64,000 bases of DNA, taken from positions 2,108,001 through 2,172,000 of the forward strand of contig CAWCAC010000002.1 of NCBI GenBank assembly GCA_963793415.1. The letters run 5' to 3'. Shown in pieces: positions 7,751 through 17,240 of the stretch; within the stretch, counting starts at the first letter, position 1, and the number at the start of each line of letters is the position of its first letter. The position numbers and the translations under genes were made by a program. The notes beneath the pieces were generated by a model that ran no database searches, had not been told where the DNA came from, and worked only from the letters and a program-made list of their open reading frames with translations. The DNA comes from CAXMST01 sp963793415. GTDB taxonomy: Bacteria > Actinomycetota > Thermoleophilia > Solirubrobacterales > 70-9.

Positions 7751-9051
7751 AGGGGCCCGTCTCCGACCTCGCCGCTGAGCAGGCGGCGGAGCATGTGCAT
7801 CGAGACGCTGACCGAGCGGTCGCGGACGTCGCCGCGGCCACCGGGAAGCTTCGGGTCGCGCGCCATCATCCGCCCGCCGGCCGCCTCCGACTCCTTGACG
7901 CAGATGCAGACGTAGCCGGTGGGTTTCTGTTCGGTGCCGCCGTCGGGGCCGGCGACGCCGGTGATGCCGACGCCGAGATCGGCGCCAAAGCGCTCGATTG
8001 CGCCGTCGGCCATCGCCTCGGCGACCTCGTTCGAGACCGCGCCGTGAGCCTCGATCAGCCCAGCCGGGACGCCAAGCAGGTCGGTCTTCGCCGCGTTCGA
8101 GTAGGAGACGATCCCGCCCGCGAAGTAGGCCGAGGAGCCGGGCAGGTCGGTGATCCGCGCCGCCAGCAGGCCGGCCGTGCAGGACTCGGCGACCGCGAGC
8201 CTGCGGTCCTCGAGCAGGCGGGCGACGATCTCGTCGATCGTCTCGCCGCTCTCGGTGTAGATGAACTCCGAATGGCGCTCGCGCAAGCCCGAGAACAGCC
8301 CCTCGACGACGCTCAGGTCCGCGCTCGCGTAGCTGACGTCGATCTCGAGCTCGGCGCCACGACGGAGGCAGGTCGTCACCTCGAGCAGCCTCACCTCGAC
8401 CCCATCGTCCTCTTCGATCTCACGCAGGCTCTTCGCCAGCGTCGACTCCGGCACGCCGAACATCTTCATCGAAGCCGTCTCCATCGCCGGGGCGCGCTCG
8501 ATCAGTGCCGCAACCGCCGGCGCGGCGACGGCCGCGGGCCACATCCCCTGCAGCTCCCGGGGCGGCCCTGGCAGGACGACGACGACCGAGTCGCGGGCGG
8601 GCACGACGAGCCCGGGCGCAGTCCCGACCGGGTCGAGCGCCTCGGCCCCCTCGGGCACCATCGCCTGCTTGCGAGTGCCCTGGCGGACGCCCTCGGGGTC
8701 GAACTTCATCCGCCGCGCAAAGCCCTCGATGATCGTGGTGATCTTCCGCTCCATCGCCTCGTCGAGCCGCATCTCGCGGCCGGCGAAGCGCCCGACCATC
8801 TCGGCGGTGAGATCGTCGGCGGTCGGCCCGAGGCCGCCAGTGGTCACGATCAGATCCATGCCTCGCTGCTCGAGGAACGTCAGCGCCGCGAGCAGGTCGC
8901 CGGGACGGTCGCCGACCACGGTCAGATGGGCTACCTCGATTCCGAGCTCGCCGAGCCGCTCGGAGACCCAGGGGCCGTTGCGGTCGCTGGTCCGGCCGGT
9001 CAGCACCTCGGTGCCGGTGACGACGATGCCGGCGCGCACGCTCACGGGCAC
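7747..9051 (-). CDS. cinA: CinA: nicotinamide-nucleotide amidohydrolase / competence-damage protein
   Basis: A full-length two-domain CinA of 434 residues. The N-terminal MoCF_biosynth/COG1058 domain carries GTEVLTGRTSDRNG and TTGGLGPTADDLT. The C-terminal PncC domain carries AESCTAGLLAARITDLPGSS, VSYSNAAKTDLLGV, GAVSNEVAEAMADGA and GITGVAGPDGG. The C-terminal domain deamidates NMN to NaMN in the pyridine nucleotide salvage cycle, and the N-terminal domain is associated with ADP-ribose pyrophosphatase activity. The gene is part of a run with a RodZ-like gene upstream (ten-base overlap) and recA downstream, a common actinobacterial order. The start is GTG at 9051, chosen because it opens directly onto the first strand. 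Confidence 0.95.
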   Translation of the reverse strand: MPVSVRAGIVVTGTEVLTGRTSDRNGPWVSERLGELGIEVAHLTVVGDRPGDLLAALTFLEQRGMDLIVTTGGLGPTADDLTAEMVGRFAGREMRLDEAMERKITTIIEGFARRMKFDPEGVRQGTRKQAMVPEGAEALDPVGTAPGLVVPARDSVVVVLPGPPRELQGMWPAAVAAPAVAALIERAPAMETASMKMFGVPESTLAKSLREIEEDDGVEVRLLEVTTCLRRGAELEIDVSYASADLSVVEGLFSGLRERHSEFIYTESGETIDEIVARLLEDRRLAVAESCTAGLLAARITDLPGSSAYFAGGIVSYSNAAKTDLLGVPAGLIEAHGAVSNEVAEAMADGAIERFGADLGVGITGVAGPDGGTEQKPTGYVCICVKESEAAGGRMMARDPKLPGGRGDVRDRSVSVSMHMLRRLLSGEVGDGPL

Positions 9052-9839
9052 TCCGGCCCGGCCGGATCGATCTCGCGGATCCCGGCCGAGTCCGCCTCGT
9101 AGGTGACGTTCTCGGTCGTCGAGATGTCCTCGGTCCGGTCGCCGACGGTGAAGGTCACGTCGCCGGGACCGATGTCGAGCCGGTAGAGCTCGTAGCCCTC
9201 GTACTCCTCGGTGGCGCCGGCCTGCAGCTGCTGGGCGTCGATCAGGGCCTGCTTGTCGTCGCCGACGAGGCAGACCTCGACCGCGGTCTTCGCCTTCAGA
9301 ACGGCCTTCTCGGGCTCGAGCGCCGGCTGGCCGCCGCCCTTGTCGTTGCCACCGCCGCCCTTGCCGTCCTGCTTGGCCGCCTTGGCGCCCTTGCCGGGCT
9401 CGCTCGGAGCCGGGTCATCGCCGCCGCCGAGCAGGCCGAGCACGAAGATCAGGACGAGGATGCCGACGACGATGCCGGCGATGATCAGCCCGCGCGACGG
9501 CGGTCGCCGGTCGCCGGGACGGCGGCGTTCGCTGAGCAGCGGCTCGGCCGGGGGCGGATTCGAGCCGCTCGCCGCGGGCCCCTCCCCGTAGGTCCGCCGG
9601 TACTCGTCGGCGAGCATGTCGCCGTCGAGCCCGAGCAGCTGACCGTAGGTGCGTAGGAAGCCGCGGACGTAGGCGGGAGCCGGCAGCGTCTCCCAGTCCT
9701 CGTTCTCGAGCGCCCGGATGTAGCGGGCGCGGATCTTGGTCCGCTCCTCGACCTCGCGGACCTCGAGCCCGTAGCGGCGCCTGGCATCGCGGAGCGTCGC
9801 TCCGATGCTGGTTCTGGACGGCGGGACCTGCGGGCTCAT
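9042..9839 (-). CDS. RodZ-like membrane protein with N-terminal helix-turn-helix
   Basis: A 265-residue bitopic protein. Residues 10-80 form an HTH_25-type helix-turn-helix (IGATLRDARRRYGLEVREVE and KIRARYIRALENEDW). A basic Pro/Arg linker, one membrane helix (about 117-137), a Gly/Lys-rich linker and an extracytoplasmic domain resembling the RodZ C-terminal DUF4115 follow. RodZ links MreB to the elongation machinery in rod-shaped bacteria. No mreB is in this window, so the role here is inferred from architecture and from its usual place beside ftsK and cinA. The start at 9839 is consistent with the HTH beginning near residue 11. Confidence 0.85.
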   Translation of the reverse strand: MSPQVPPSRTSIGATLRDARRRYGLEVREVEERTKIRARYIRALENEDWETLPAPAYVRGFLRTYGQLLGLDGDMLADEYRRTYGEGPAASGSNPPPAEPLLSERRRPGDRRPPSRGLIIAGIVVGILVLIFVLGLLGGGDDPAPSEPGKGAKAAKQDGKGGGGNDKGGGQPALEPEKAVLKAKTAVEVCLVGDDKQALIDAQQLQAGATEEYEGYELYRLDIGPGDVTFTVGDRTEDISTTENVTYEADSAGIREIDPAGPECP

Positions 9840-9894
9840 CGTCGCGCAGTATTGCGGTGCGGAAGCGCGGCCGGTGGACTCGCGGCGACGCCCG

Positions 9895-12516
9895 TCAACC
9901 CTGAACCGTGCCGACCTCGGCCTCGGCCGTCGGCGGGCCCTCGTCAGCGGGCTTGGTTGCGGCTCCCTCGCCGGCGAGGATGCGCTGCACGTCCGCCGGC
10001 CCGATCAGGACCTGACGAGGCTTCGAGCCCTCGTAGCCGGAGATGACGCCGCGACGCTCGAGCATGTCGATCAGGCGGCCGGCGCGGGTGTAGCCGACCC
10101 GGAGGCGGCGCTGGATCATCGAGACCGAGGCGGTGTCGGTCTCGACCACGATCGCGATCGCGTCCGCGAGCAGGTCGTCCTCGTCCGGGCTGAACTCGCC
10201 GGCGCTCGGGTCCGGATCCGGCTCGGGCTTCGCCTCGAGCAGGTCGACGTCGAAATTCGGCGTCCCCTGCCGGCTCCAGCAGGAGACGATCTTGGCGATC
10301 TCGTCCTCGGTGATGAAGGCCCCCTGGACGCGCTGCAGCTTCGAGCTGCCCACCGGCCGGAACAGCATGTCGCCCTGGCCGAGCAGCGACTCGGCCCCGC
10401 CCTGGTCGAGGATCACCCGCGAGTCGATCTGCGAAGCGACGGCGAACGCGATCCGGGCCGGGATGTTGACCTTGATCGTGCCGGTGATGATGTCGGTCGA
10501 GGGGCGCTGCGTGGCGAGAATCAGGTGGATTCCGACGGCGCGCGACTTCTGCGCGAGCCGGATGATCGCGTCCTCGACCTCACCCGGCGCGACCATCATC
10601 AGGTCGGCGAGCTCGTCGATCACGCAGAGGATGTAGGGAAGCGGTGCCTCGCCGTTGGCCCGGCGGATCTTGTTCAGCTCCTCGAGGCCGCGGGCGCGCG
10701 CCTGGCCCATGACCGAGTAGCGGGACTCCATCTCGGTGATCAGGTTCTCGAGCACGTTGGCGGCGATCCGCGGTGAGGTCACGACCGGCGTCAGCAGGTG
10801 CGGGACCGAGTCGTAGTGGTTGAGCTCGACCTGCTTGGGGTCGACGAGCACCAGCCGCAGCTCGTTAGGAGAGCTGTGCAGCAACATCGAGCTGAGGATC
10901 GCGTTGACGCAGCCGGACTTGCCCGAGCCGGTCGTGCCGGCGATCAGGATATGCGGCATCTTCGCCAGGTCGGTCCAGATCGACTGACCGGAGATGTCCT
11001 TGCCGAGCCAGGAGGTGAGCGGGCTCGAGTCCTTGGGGCGGCCCTTGTAGATGTCGCCGAGGCGGACCATCTTGCGACTCGCGTTCGGGACCTCGACCCC
11101 GACTGCGCGCTTGCCCGGAATCGGAGCCAGGATGCGGATGTCGGTCGAGGCGAGCGCGTAGGCGAGATCGTCCTTGAGCTGCGCGACTTTGCCGACCTTG
11201 GTGCCGGGAGCGAGTTGCAGCTCGAAGCGGCTCACGTGCGGGCCGCTGACGATCCCGAGCAGCTTCGCCTCGACGCCGAAGTGGCCGAGCGCCTCGAGCA
11301 GCGCCTTCGAGGTCCGGTCCATGTCGGCCTTGTCGGGGCCACGGTCGTTGGCGGGTCCGTGCTTGAGCAGCTTCGCGGGCGGCAGACGGTAGTCGCGCTC
11401 CTCCGACTCGGTGATCCCGTTCTCGGTCCGGCGGGCGCCCATCGGCGTACGCAGGACCTCGATCTCGGAGTCCGGGTCCTCGATCTCGACCGGGGGCAGC
11501 GCGTCGGGATCGCCCTCGACCTCGACCGCGTCCTCGGGGTCGAAACCCTGCTCGGAGACCCCCTCCTCCTCATCCTCGTTGTCTTCGTCGAAGGCGTAGT
11601 CGGCGGCGCCGGCATCGCCCGTGGCGGCGCTCTCCTCGGTCGCCCGTTCGGCTTCCTCGAGGCTCATCCGCTCGGCGTCGTCCTCCCACTCGGCCTCGGT
11701 CAGGGCCTCGTCGCCGGCGATCGCGTAGGTCTCGTACTCGCTCGGGTGCCCGCCTCCGCCCCCGATCCGGCCGGCGCGGCCGCCGATCGCGGTGCGGGCG
11801 AGCTCGCCGGTCGCGTCGCCGGCGCGCCGGGTCGCGTCGGCGCCGGACCGCATCAGCGCGGCGATCGGCCGGCCGCTGAGCAAGAGGATGCCGCTGACCA
11901 CCATCAGCAGGGCGATGATGTGGGCGCCGACGCGCTGGAACAGAGTCGCCGATGCCCAGTACAGGACCTCGCCGATCGCGCCGCCGTGGGCTGTGAAGTA
12001 ATCGGGCTCGAAGTAGGCTTCGCGGACGGGCTCGTCGGGGCCGAGTCCGGCCGTCTCGGCCGCGAGGGCAAGCAGGATGCCGGCGACGAGCAGCACGGCG
12101 CCGCCGTTGAGCGCGCCCGGGTAGCGCACGAACGGACGCATCACCAGGGCTGCGCCGATTCCGGCCAGCAGCAGCGGCACCACGTAGGCGCCGGCCCCCA
12201 TGAACCACTCGAGCCCCGTCTGCAGGGCCTCGCCGAGGCGACCGGCGTCGGAGCCGCCGTAGAGGACGACTCCGAGGTAGAGCGCGAGCGCGAGCAGGCC
12301 GAGCCCGATCAGGTCGAGGTGGCGCTGCTCGAACTCGCGCGGCTCGACCGTCTTCGGTTTCGCCTTCGTCGTAGAGCGGGGCTTCGCCTTCGTCTTGGCC
12401 CTCGACTTCGTCGCCTTCGCCGATCTCGAGGCAGGCTTACGCGCGGGCGGGCGCTTGCCACGGGTGGAACGCGCTCCGCCACGTGACTCTGAGCGCCAGG
12501 ACGGGATCAAGGACAT
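9895..12516 (-). CDS. ftsK: DNA translocase FtsK/SpoIIIE
   Basis: A septal DNA pump of 873 residues. A basic Lys/Ala/Arg-rich N-terminus (1-60) leads to four membrane helices (about 65-215). An acidic, Glu/Asp-rich linker (250-380) follows, then the motor: the alpha domain around 400-500, Walker A GTTGSGKS at 527-534 and Walker B in LPYILCVIDELADLM. The C-terminal gamma winged helix (VSMIQRRLRVGYTRAGRLID) reads KOPS-type orienting sites. It clears chromosome DNA through the closing septum. The ATG at 12516 has AAGGTG about eleven bases upstream. A divergent response-regulator gene begins 84 bases away. Confidence 0.96.
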   Translation of the reverse strand: MSLIPSWRSESRGGARSTRGKRPPARKPASRSAKATKSRAKTKAKPRSTTKAKPKTVEPREFEQRHLDLIGLGLLALALYLGVVLYGGSDAGRLGEALQTGLEWFMGAGAYVVPLLLAGIGAALVMRPFVRYPGALNGGAVLLVAGILLALAAETAGLGPDEPVREAYFEPDYFTAHGGAIGEVLYWASATLFQRVGAHIIALLMVVSGILLLSGRPIAALMRSGADATRRAGDATGELARTAIGGRAGRIGGGGGHPSEYETYAIAGDEALTEAEWEDDAERMSLEEAERATEESAATGDAGAADYAFDEDNEDEEEGVSEQGFDPEDAVEVEGDPDALPPVEIEDPDSEIEVLRTPMGARRTENGITESEERDYRLPPAKLLKHGPANDRGPDKADMDRTSKALLEALGHFGVEAKLLGIVSGPHVSRFELQLAPGTKVGKVAQLKDDLAYALASTDIRILAPIPGKRAVGVEVPNASRKMVRLGDIYKGRPKDSSPLTSWLGKDISGQSIWTDLAKMPHILIAGTTGSGKSGCVNAILSSMLLHSSPNELRLVLVDPKQVELNHYDSVPHLLTPVVTSPRIAANVLENLITEMESRYSVMGQARARGLEELNKIRRANGEAPLPYILCVIDELADLMMVAPGEVEDAIIRLAQKSRAVGIHLILATQRPSTDIITGTIKVNIPARIAFAVASQIDSRVILDQGGAESLLGQGDMLFRPVGSSKLQRVQGAFITEDEIAKIVSCWSRQGTPNFDVDLLEAKPEPDPDPSAGEFSPDEDDLLADAIAIVVETDTASVSMIQRRLRVGYTRAGRLIDMLERRGVISGYEGSKPRQVLIGPADVQRILAGEGAATKPADEGPPTAEAEVGTVQG

Positions 12517-12600
12517 CGGTCAGCACACCTTCGACACCTGCCTTGCGGTCCCTGCACTCTCCGGCGGACAAAAGGTGGCGCTTCTTTAGGATCGGTGGCG

Positions 12601-13290
12601 ATGAGCGAAGCCGACTCCCTGACCGGTCGCGTCCTCGTCGTCGAAGACGACGACGACATCGCTGACGTCCTGCGCCGATCCCTGCGCCAGGAGGGCCACG
12701 AGGTCCGCACCGCCGCCGACGGCGAGGAGGCGCTCGAGGCGGCCCGCGAGTTCTCTCCCGACCTCGTCGTCCTCGACCTCGGGCTGCCGAAGCTCGACGG
12801 CGTCGAGGTCTGCCGCAGGTTGCGCGCCGACGGTGACGTCCCGATCCTGATCCTCACAGCCCGCTCCGACACCGAGGACCGCGTCCGCGGGCTTGACGCC
12901 GGCGCCGACGACTACCTCGTGAAGCCGTTCGAGCGGGCCGAACTGCAGGCCCGGCTGCGGGCGCTGATGCGCCGCCGCCCGCCGCGCGGAAGCGCCTCGC
13001 TGCGGGTCGGCGACCTCGTTCTCAATCCCGACACGCGCGAGGTTGCCCGCGGCGAGCGTCAGCTCGAGCTGACCGCGCGCGAGTTCGAGCTGCTCGAGTA
13101 TCTGATGCGCAACCAGCGACTCGTGATCTCCCGCGAGCGGCTGCTGGAGGAGGTCTGGGGCTACGACCCGACCTCGATGACGAACACGATCGACGTCTTC
13201 ATCAGCAACCTGAGACGCAAGCTCGAGGAGGGCGGCGAGAGCCGCATCCTCCATACCAAGCGCGGGGCCGGTTACGTGGTCCGGCCGTGA
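12601..13290 (+). CDS. OmpR/PhoB-family response regulator
   Basis: A two-domain regulator of 229 residues. The receiver domain has the acidic cluster VVEDDDDI, the phosphoacceptor Asp59 in VLDLGLPKLDG, the Thr of ILTARS and the Lys of YLVKPFE. The winged-helix effector has LTAREFELLEYLMRNQ, ISRERLLEEVWGYD and the recognition helix TIDVFISNLRRKLE. It should bind direct-repeat operators when phosphorylated by the kinase encoded just downstream, whose GTG overlaps this stop. Targets are unknown. ATG 12601 is preferred over GTG 12595 because AGGA lies nine bases upstream of it. The gene is transcribed away from ftsK. Confidence 0.93.
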   Translation: MSEADSLTGRVLVVEDDDDIADVLRRSLRQEGHEVRTAADGEEALEAAREFSPDLVVLDLGLPKLDGVEVCRRLRADGDVPILILTARSDTEDRVRGLDAGADDYLVKPFERAELQARLRALMRRRPPRGSASLRVGDLVLNPDTREVARGERQLELTAREFELLEYLMRNQRLVISRERLLEEVWGYDPTSMTNTIDVFISNLRRKLEEGGESRILHTKRGAGYVVRP

Positions 13291-14759
13291 ACCCGCTGCG
13301 AGAGACGATGGCGAGCCTGCGCCGGCGCCCGGTGCGCGTGCGGCTCGCGATCTTCTCCGGCGTGCTCACGGCAGTCATCCTGATCGTCTTCGCCGCGGTC
13401 GTCGGCAGGCTCGTCTCGAACCGGCTCGAGGCCGACTTCCGGGACCAGATCCGCGACACGGCCGCGAAGCTCTCGATCTCGATCCAGATCTACCCGACCG
13501 CCGACGGCGGCTTCGCCTACCGCGGGCCCGACCTCGAGCAGCTCGCGATCGCCGACGACGCCGCGATCCGGATCGTCGACCAGTCGGGGCAGGTGCTGCG
13601 CTCGAGCGGTGCCGCCGCAGCGGCGCTGGGGCCGCCATCCCTCGACGAGGACCTGAGGAGCATCGGCAGGCTCGAGGTGATCGACGCGCTTGTGCGGTCG
13701 ACGCCGACGACGCTTACCGGCCCCCTCTACGTCCAGTACGCGCGTAGCTCCGCCAACGTCGACTCGACGATCGGCAGGCTCTGGCTGTTCCTCGGCGGCG
13801 GTGTCGTGATCGGGACCCTGCTCGCCGGCTTCGCGGGGATGACGGTCGCGAACCGGGCGATGCGCCCGATCGCGGACCTGACCGGGACCGCGCGGACGAT
13901 CGCCCGCACCCGCGACCCGTCGCTGCGGATCCCCGAGCCCGAGAACGAGGACGAGGTCGCCGAGCTCGCGCGCACCCTCGACGAGATGCTGCGCGAGCTC
14001 GACGCGGCCCGGGCCGAGACCGAGAGCACGATCCAGCGCCAGCGTGAGTTCGTCGCGGATGCCTCGCACGAGCTGCGCACGCCGCTGACCAGCATCCTCG
14101 CCAACCTGGAGCTGCTCGAGGCCGCGCTCGAGCCCGGCGACGACGACGGCGACGAGCTCGCCGCGACGCGCTCGGCGCTGCGCAGCTCGCGGCGGATGAG
14201 CCGCCTGGTCGGCGACCTGCTGATCATCGCCCGCGCCGACGCCGGTCGCCGCGGCGAGCCCGTCCCCTGCGATCTCGCCCGGATCGCCTCCGAAGCCGTC
14301 GAGGAGGTCGACCCGGTCGCCGAGGGCCACACCTTCACGACCGACCTGGGCGCCGAGGCGCCCGTCGTCGGCGATCCCGACGAGCTGCACCGGATGGTCC
14401 TCAACCTGCTCGAGAACGCGATCCGTCACACCCCCGCCGGGACCAACGTCGACCTCAGCCTGGAGCGCAACGGCAAACGGGTCCTGCTCGAGGTCAGCGA
14501 CGACGGGCCCGGCCTCCCTGAAGGCATGGAGGAGAAGGTCTTCGGCCGCTTCGTGCGGGGCGCCGGCCCGGCCGACCGCAGCGGCGCCAACGGTGAGGGC
14601 ACGGGCCTCGGACTGGCGATCGTCAAGGCGGTGGCGGGTGCCCATGGCGGCGAGGTCGGCGCCGGCACCAGCGAGGCCGGGGGCGCTCGGTTCACGGTCG
14701 CCCTTCCCCTCGTCGAGGCGCCCGAATCGGTGAGCGCGGCGCCGGCGCAGAAAGATTGA
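13287..14759 (+). CDS. Sensor histidine kinase, partner of the adjacent OmpR-type regulator
   Basis: A 490-residue membrane sensor. TM1 is at about 20-42 and an extracytoplasmic sensor of about 115 residues follows. TM2 is at about 165-187, then a HAMP linker beginning NRAMRPIADLTGTARTIA. The HisKA domain has the phosphoacceptor His261 in DASHELRTPLTS, and the HATPase domain has the N box LLENAIRHTP, G1 DDGPGLP and G2 GEGTGLGL. The signal is unknown. The GTG start overlaps the regulator's stop (GTGA), so the two are translationally coupled. Its 3' end faces two hairpins that separate it from a convergent gene. Confidence 0.93.
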   Translation: MNPLRETMASLRRRPVRVRLAIFSGVLTAVILIVFAAVVGRLVSNRLEADFRDQIRDTAAKLSISIQIYPTADGGFAYRGPDLEQLAIADDAAIRIVDQSGQVLRSSGAAAAALGPPSLDEDLRSIGRLEVIDALVRSTPTTLTGPLYVQYARSSANVDSTIGRLWLFLGGGVVIGTLLAGFAGMTVANRAMRPIADLTGTARTIARTRDPSLRIPEPENEDEVAELARTLDEMLRELDAARAETESTIQRQREFVADASHELRTPLTSILANLELLEAALEPGDDDGDELAATRSALRSSRRMSRLVGDLLIIARADAGRRGEPVPCDLARIASEAVEEVDPVAEGHTFTTDLGAEAPVVGDPDELHRMVLNLLENAIRHTPAGTNVDLSLERNGKRVLLEVSDDGPGLPEGMEEKVFGRFVRGAGPADRSGANGEGTGLGLAIVKAVAGAHGGEVGAGTSEAGGARFTVALPLVEAPESVSAAPAQKD

Positions 14760-14831
14760 CCAAAGAAAGAGGCTTCCTTAATGGGCCATTTATCGCGCGG
14801 GCGGATCATCCCCTGCGGACGAGACACAAAC

Positions 14832-14872
14832 CCCGCCGCAACCATCCCTCCCTGAAACGCGGTTACGGCGGG
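14832..14872. terminator. Imperfect hairpin downstream of the histidine kinase gene
   Basis: The arms CCCGCCGCAACC (14832-14843) and GGTTACGGCGGG (14861-14872) pair over twelve positions with one A-C mismatch around a 17-base loop. It lies between two convergent genes and 30 bases before a second, perfect hairpin. There is no T run, so it may be a terminator, a stabilising 3' element or part of a small RNA. Confidence 0.5.
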
Positions 14873-14901
14873 CACACATTGGCAAATGTTTGAGCCAATA
14901 C

Positions 14902-14936
14902 GACCCGCCGGACCCCCCTCCCTGGTCCGGCGGGTC
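14902..14936. terminator. Bidirectional terminator between convergent genes
   Basis: A perfect twelve-base stem, GACCCGCCGGAC (14902-14913) with GTCCGGCGGGTC (14925-14936), encloses an eleven-base C/T-rich loop. On the plus strand it is followed by a short pyrimidine stretch (tctttct). It sits between the 3' ends of the histidine kinase gene (plus) and the HXXEE-protein gene (minus), which is where a shared terminator is expected. Confidence 0.8.
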
Positions 14937-14972
14937 TCTTTCTGGGCCGGCCCGCGCCCGGGACGCGGAGGA

Positions 14973-15569
14973 TCAGCGGTGCAACCGGAGACGTAGCCGC
15001 ATCGTCACCATCAGCCCGACCGACGCGAGCGCGCCCGCGATCGCGCCGCGCCGGATCGGCCCCGGGTCCGCGCGCCGGGCCAGCGCCGGGTACCCGCGGG
15101 CGACCAGCGGCGCGAACAGAAGCGTCGCGGTGAGAAGGCCCGGGTTGCGGCGGCGCGAGCGGATCGCCTCGCTGACATGCAGGCCGACGTTGCCGGCCAG
15201 CAGCGAAAGCTGCAGCGACGAGATCGCCGGATCGCGGCTGACGCCGGCAGCGGCCCCCACACCCCAGCCGAGTCCGACATTGACGAGCAGGCCGAGGCGA
15301 CGGGTGAGCGGATACTCGTCGGCCTCCGAGCCGATCGCCTCGCGGTTCATCCAGGGCAGGAACCCGCCTGGCCAGACCCACTCCTCGCTCTGGTGCCACA
15401 GCAGCGCGGCGAGCGGCAGCCACTCGACCCAGGAGTCATCGGCGGCCAGCTCGCGGCGGCGGCTCGCGGCAAGCGCGGTCGCGAATGGCGCGGCCGCGAC
15501 GGCGAGCCAGGGCCAGCGGCCGTGGGTGCGGGCATCGGGGATCCGTGCCAGGAGCCCCGCGGCCGCCAA
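14973..15569 (-). CDS. HXXEE-domain membrane protein
   Basis: A 198-residue protein with several hydrophobic stretches. Residues about 58-62 read HQSEE within LLWHQSEEWVWPGGFLPW, matching the signature of the uncharacterised HXXEE family (an integral-membrane family named for this motif). The second half, with VNVGLGWGVGAAAG and SLLAGNVGLHVSEA, also fits that family. No biochemical function is established. The TTG start at 15569 lies three bases after the RNase J stop, so the two are probably cotranscribed. The 3' end faces the terminator at 14902-14936. Confidence 0.72.
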   Translation of the reverse strand: MAAAGLLARIPDARTHGRWPWLAVAAAPFATALAASRRRELAADDSWVEWLPLAALLWHQSEEWVWPGGFLPWMNREAIGSEADEYPLTRRLGLLVNVGLGWGVGAAAGVSRDPAISSLQLSLLAGNVGLHVSEAIRSRRRNPGLLTATLLFAPLVARGYPALARRADPGPIRRGAIAGALASVGLMVTMRLRLRLHR

Positions 15570-15572
15570 GGC

Positions 15573-17240
15573 TCAGACCTCGACGATCACCGGCAGGATC
15601 ATCGGGCGCCGCTTGAGGCGGTCGTAGACGAAGGCGGCGACGTCGTCGTGGATGTCCTGCTGGATCAGGGCGATCTCGCGGTTCGCGTCGGCGTGCTCGT
15701 CGAGCGAGTCGTCGACGACGTCGCGGATGTCCTCGATCAGCTCGCCTGATTCCTTGTCGGCGAGAAACGGGACGCCGCGGAAGATCACCTCGGGATCGGA
15801 GACCGGCTCGCCGGTGTCGCTGGAGACGGTCGCGACGACGATGAAGAGGCCGTCGGCCGAGAGCGTGCGCCGGTCGCGGAGGGCGACGTCGTCGGGATCG
15901 CCGATGTCGATCCCGTCGACGAAGATGACGCCGGCACCGATGTCCTCACCGAGCTTGGCGCCCTTGGCGTCGATCTCGAGCGGCACGCCGTTCTTGTTCT
16001 TGAAGATGTTCGCGGGCGGGATCCCGAGCGACGCGGCCATCTCGGCGTGCAGCCGGATCCGCTTGTGATCGCCGTGGAACGGCATCACGTACTTCGGCTT
16101 GGTCAGGTTCAGCATCAGCTTGATCTCCTCCCGCCAGCCGTGACCGGAGGCGTGAATCGGGGCGTCGGCCGCGGTGATCACGCGGGCCCCGATCTCGAAG
16201 ATGCGGTCGACGGTCTCGTTGACCGAGCGCTCGTTGCCCGGGATCGGGGTGGCGCTGAAGACGACCGTGTCGCCGGAGTGCAGCTCGACGTCGCGATGCT
16301 CGCCGCCGGCCATCCGCCGCAGGGCCGAGAGCGGCTCGCCCTGGGACCCGGTCGAGATCGCGATCACCTCGTGATCGGGGTAGTTCTCGATGTCGCGCGG
16401 CTGGATCAGCAGGTCTTTGGGCGCGTGGGTGATCCCGAGGTTGCGGGCGATGTTGAAGTTCTTGCGCATCGAGCGCCCGACCAGGGCGACCTTGCGATCG
16501 AGCTCGATCGCGGCGTCGACGACCTGCTGGACGCGGTGCAGGTTGGAGGCGAAGCAGGTGACGATGATCCGCCCCTCGCAGCGCGAGAACGTCTCCAGCA
16601 GCGCCGGCCCGATGCTCGACTCCGAGGGCGCGACCCCCGGGCGGTCGGCATTGGTCGAGTCGCCGCAGAGGCAGAGGACGCCGCTCTTTCCCATCTCCGC
16701 GAGCCGCGAGATGTCGGCCGGCCGACCGTCGACCGGCGTCTGGTCAAACTTGTAGTCGCCGGTGATCAGGACCGTGCCGAGCTCGGTGTGGAGGGCGACG
16801 GCGCGGGCGTCGGGGATCGAGTGCGACATGTGCACGGTCTCGAGCTCGAACGGGCCGAGCTCGATGCGCTCGCCCGCCTCGAGCTCGTGGATCGGGACGT
16901 TCTTGAGCTTGTGCTCCTCGAGCTTCGAGCGGACCAGGCCGACGGTGAGTCGGCCGCCGTAGATCGCCGGCGGGATGCCGATCTCGCGCAGCACGAAGGG
17001 CAGCGCGCCGACGTGATCCTCGTGCCCGTGGGTGAGGACGATCGCCTCGATGTCGTCGAGGCGGCCGCGCAGGTAGCTGAAGTCGGGCAGCACGAGGTCG
17101 ATCCCGAGCATCTCAGCGGTCGGGAACATCAGCCCGGTGTCGACGATCACGATCCGGCCGTCCATCTCGACGACGGTCATGTTCTTGCCGATCTCGCCGA
17201 GCCCGCCCAGCGGCAGGATCGACAGCCGCGGGCTGCTCAC
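15573..17240 (-). CDS. rnj: Ribonuclease J
   Basis: RNase J is a metallo-beta-lactamase/beta-CASP nuclease with 5'-3' exo- and endonuclease activity in mRNA decay and rRNA maturation. At 555 residues it has the usual length. The zinc motif HGHEDHVG is at residues 71-78, followed by VHMSHSIPDA, ITGDYKFD, the beta-CASP part (CFASNLHRVQQVV, GRSMRKN) and the MBL C motif PIHASGHGW and MPFHGDHKR. The C-terminal domain follows. The GTG start overlaps the dapA stop by four bases, giving the conserved actinobacterial dapA-rnj pair. Together with rny and pnp it makes this window rich in RNA-decay enzymes. Confidence 0.96.
   Translation of the reverse strand: MSSPRLSILPLGGLGEIGKNMTVVEMDGRIVIVDTGLMFPTAEMLGIDLVLPDFSYLRGRLDDIEAIVLTHGHEDHVGALPFVLREIGIPPAIYGGRLTVGLVRSKLEEHKLKNVPIHELEAGERIELGPFELETVHMSHSIPDARAVALHTELGTVLITGDYKFDQTPVDGRPADISRLAEMGKSGVLCLCGDSTNADRPGVAPSESSIGPALLETFSRCEGRIIVTCFASNLHRVQQVVDAAIELDRKVALVGRSMRKNFNIARNLGITHAPKDLLIQPRDIENYPDHEVIAISTGSQGEPLSALRRMAGGEHRDVELHSGDTVVFSATPIPGNERSVNETVDRIFEIGARVITAADAPIHASGHGWREEIKLMLNLTKPKYVMPFHGDHKRIRLHAEMAASLGIPPANIFKNKNGVPLEIDAKGAKLGEDIGAGVIFVDGIDIGDPDDVALRDRRTLSADGLFIVVATVSSDTGEPVSDPEVIFRGVPFLADKESGELIEDIRDVVDDSLDEHADANREIALIQQDIHDDVAAFVYDRLKRRPMILPVIVEV

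Noticed and set aside
10798..12486. Plus-strand open frame of 562 codons opposite ftsK
   Set aside because: Same reason: ftsK motifs are complete on the minus strand and the antisense product is low-complexity.
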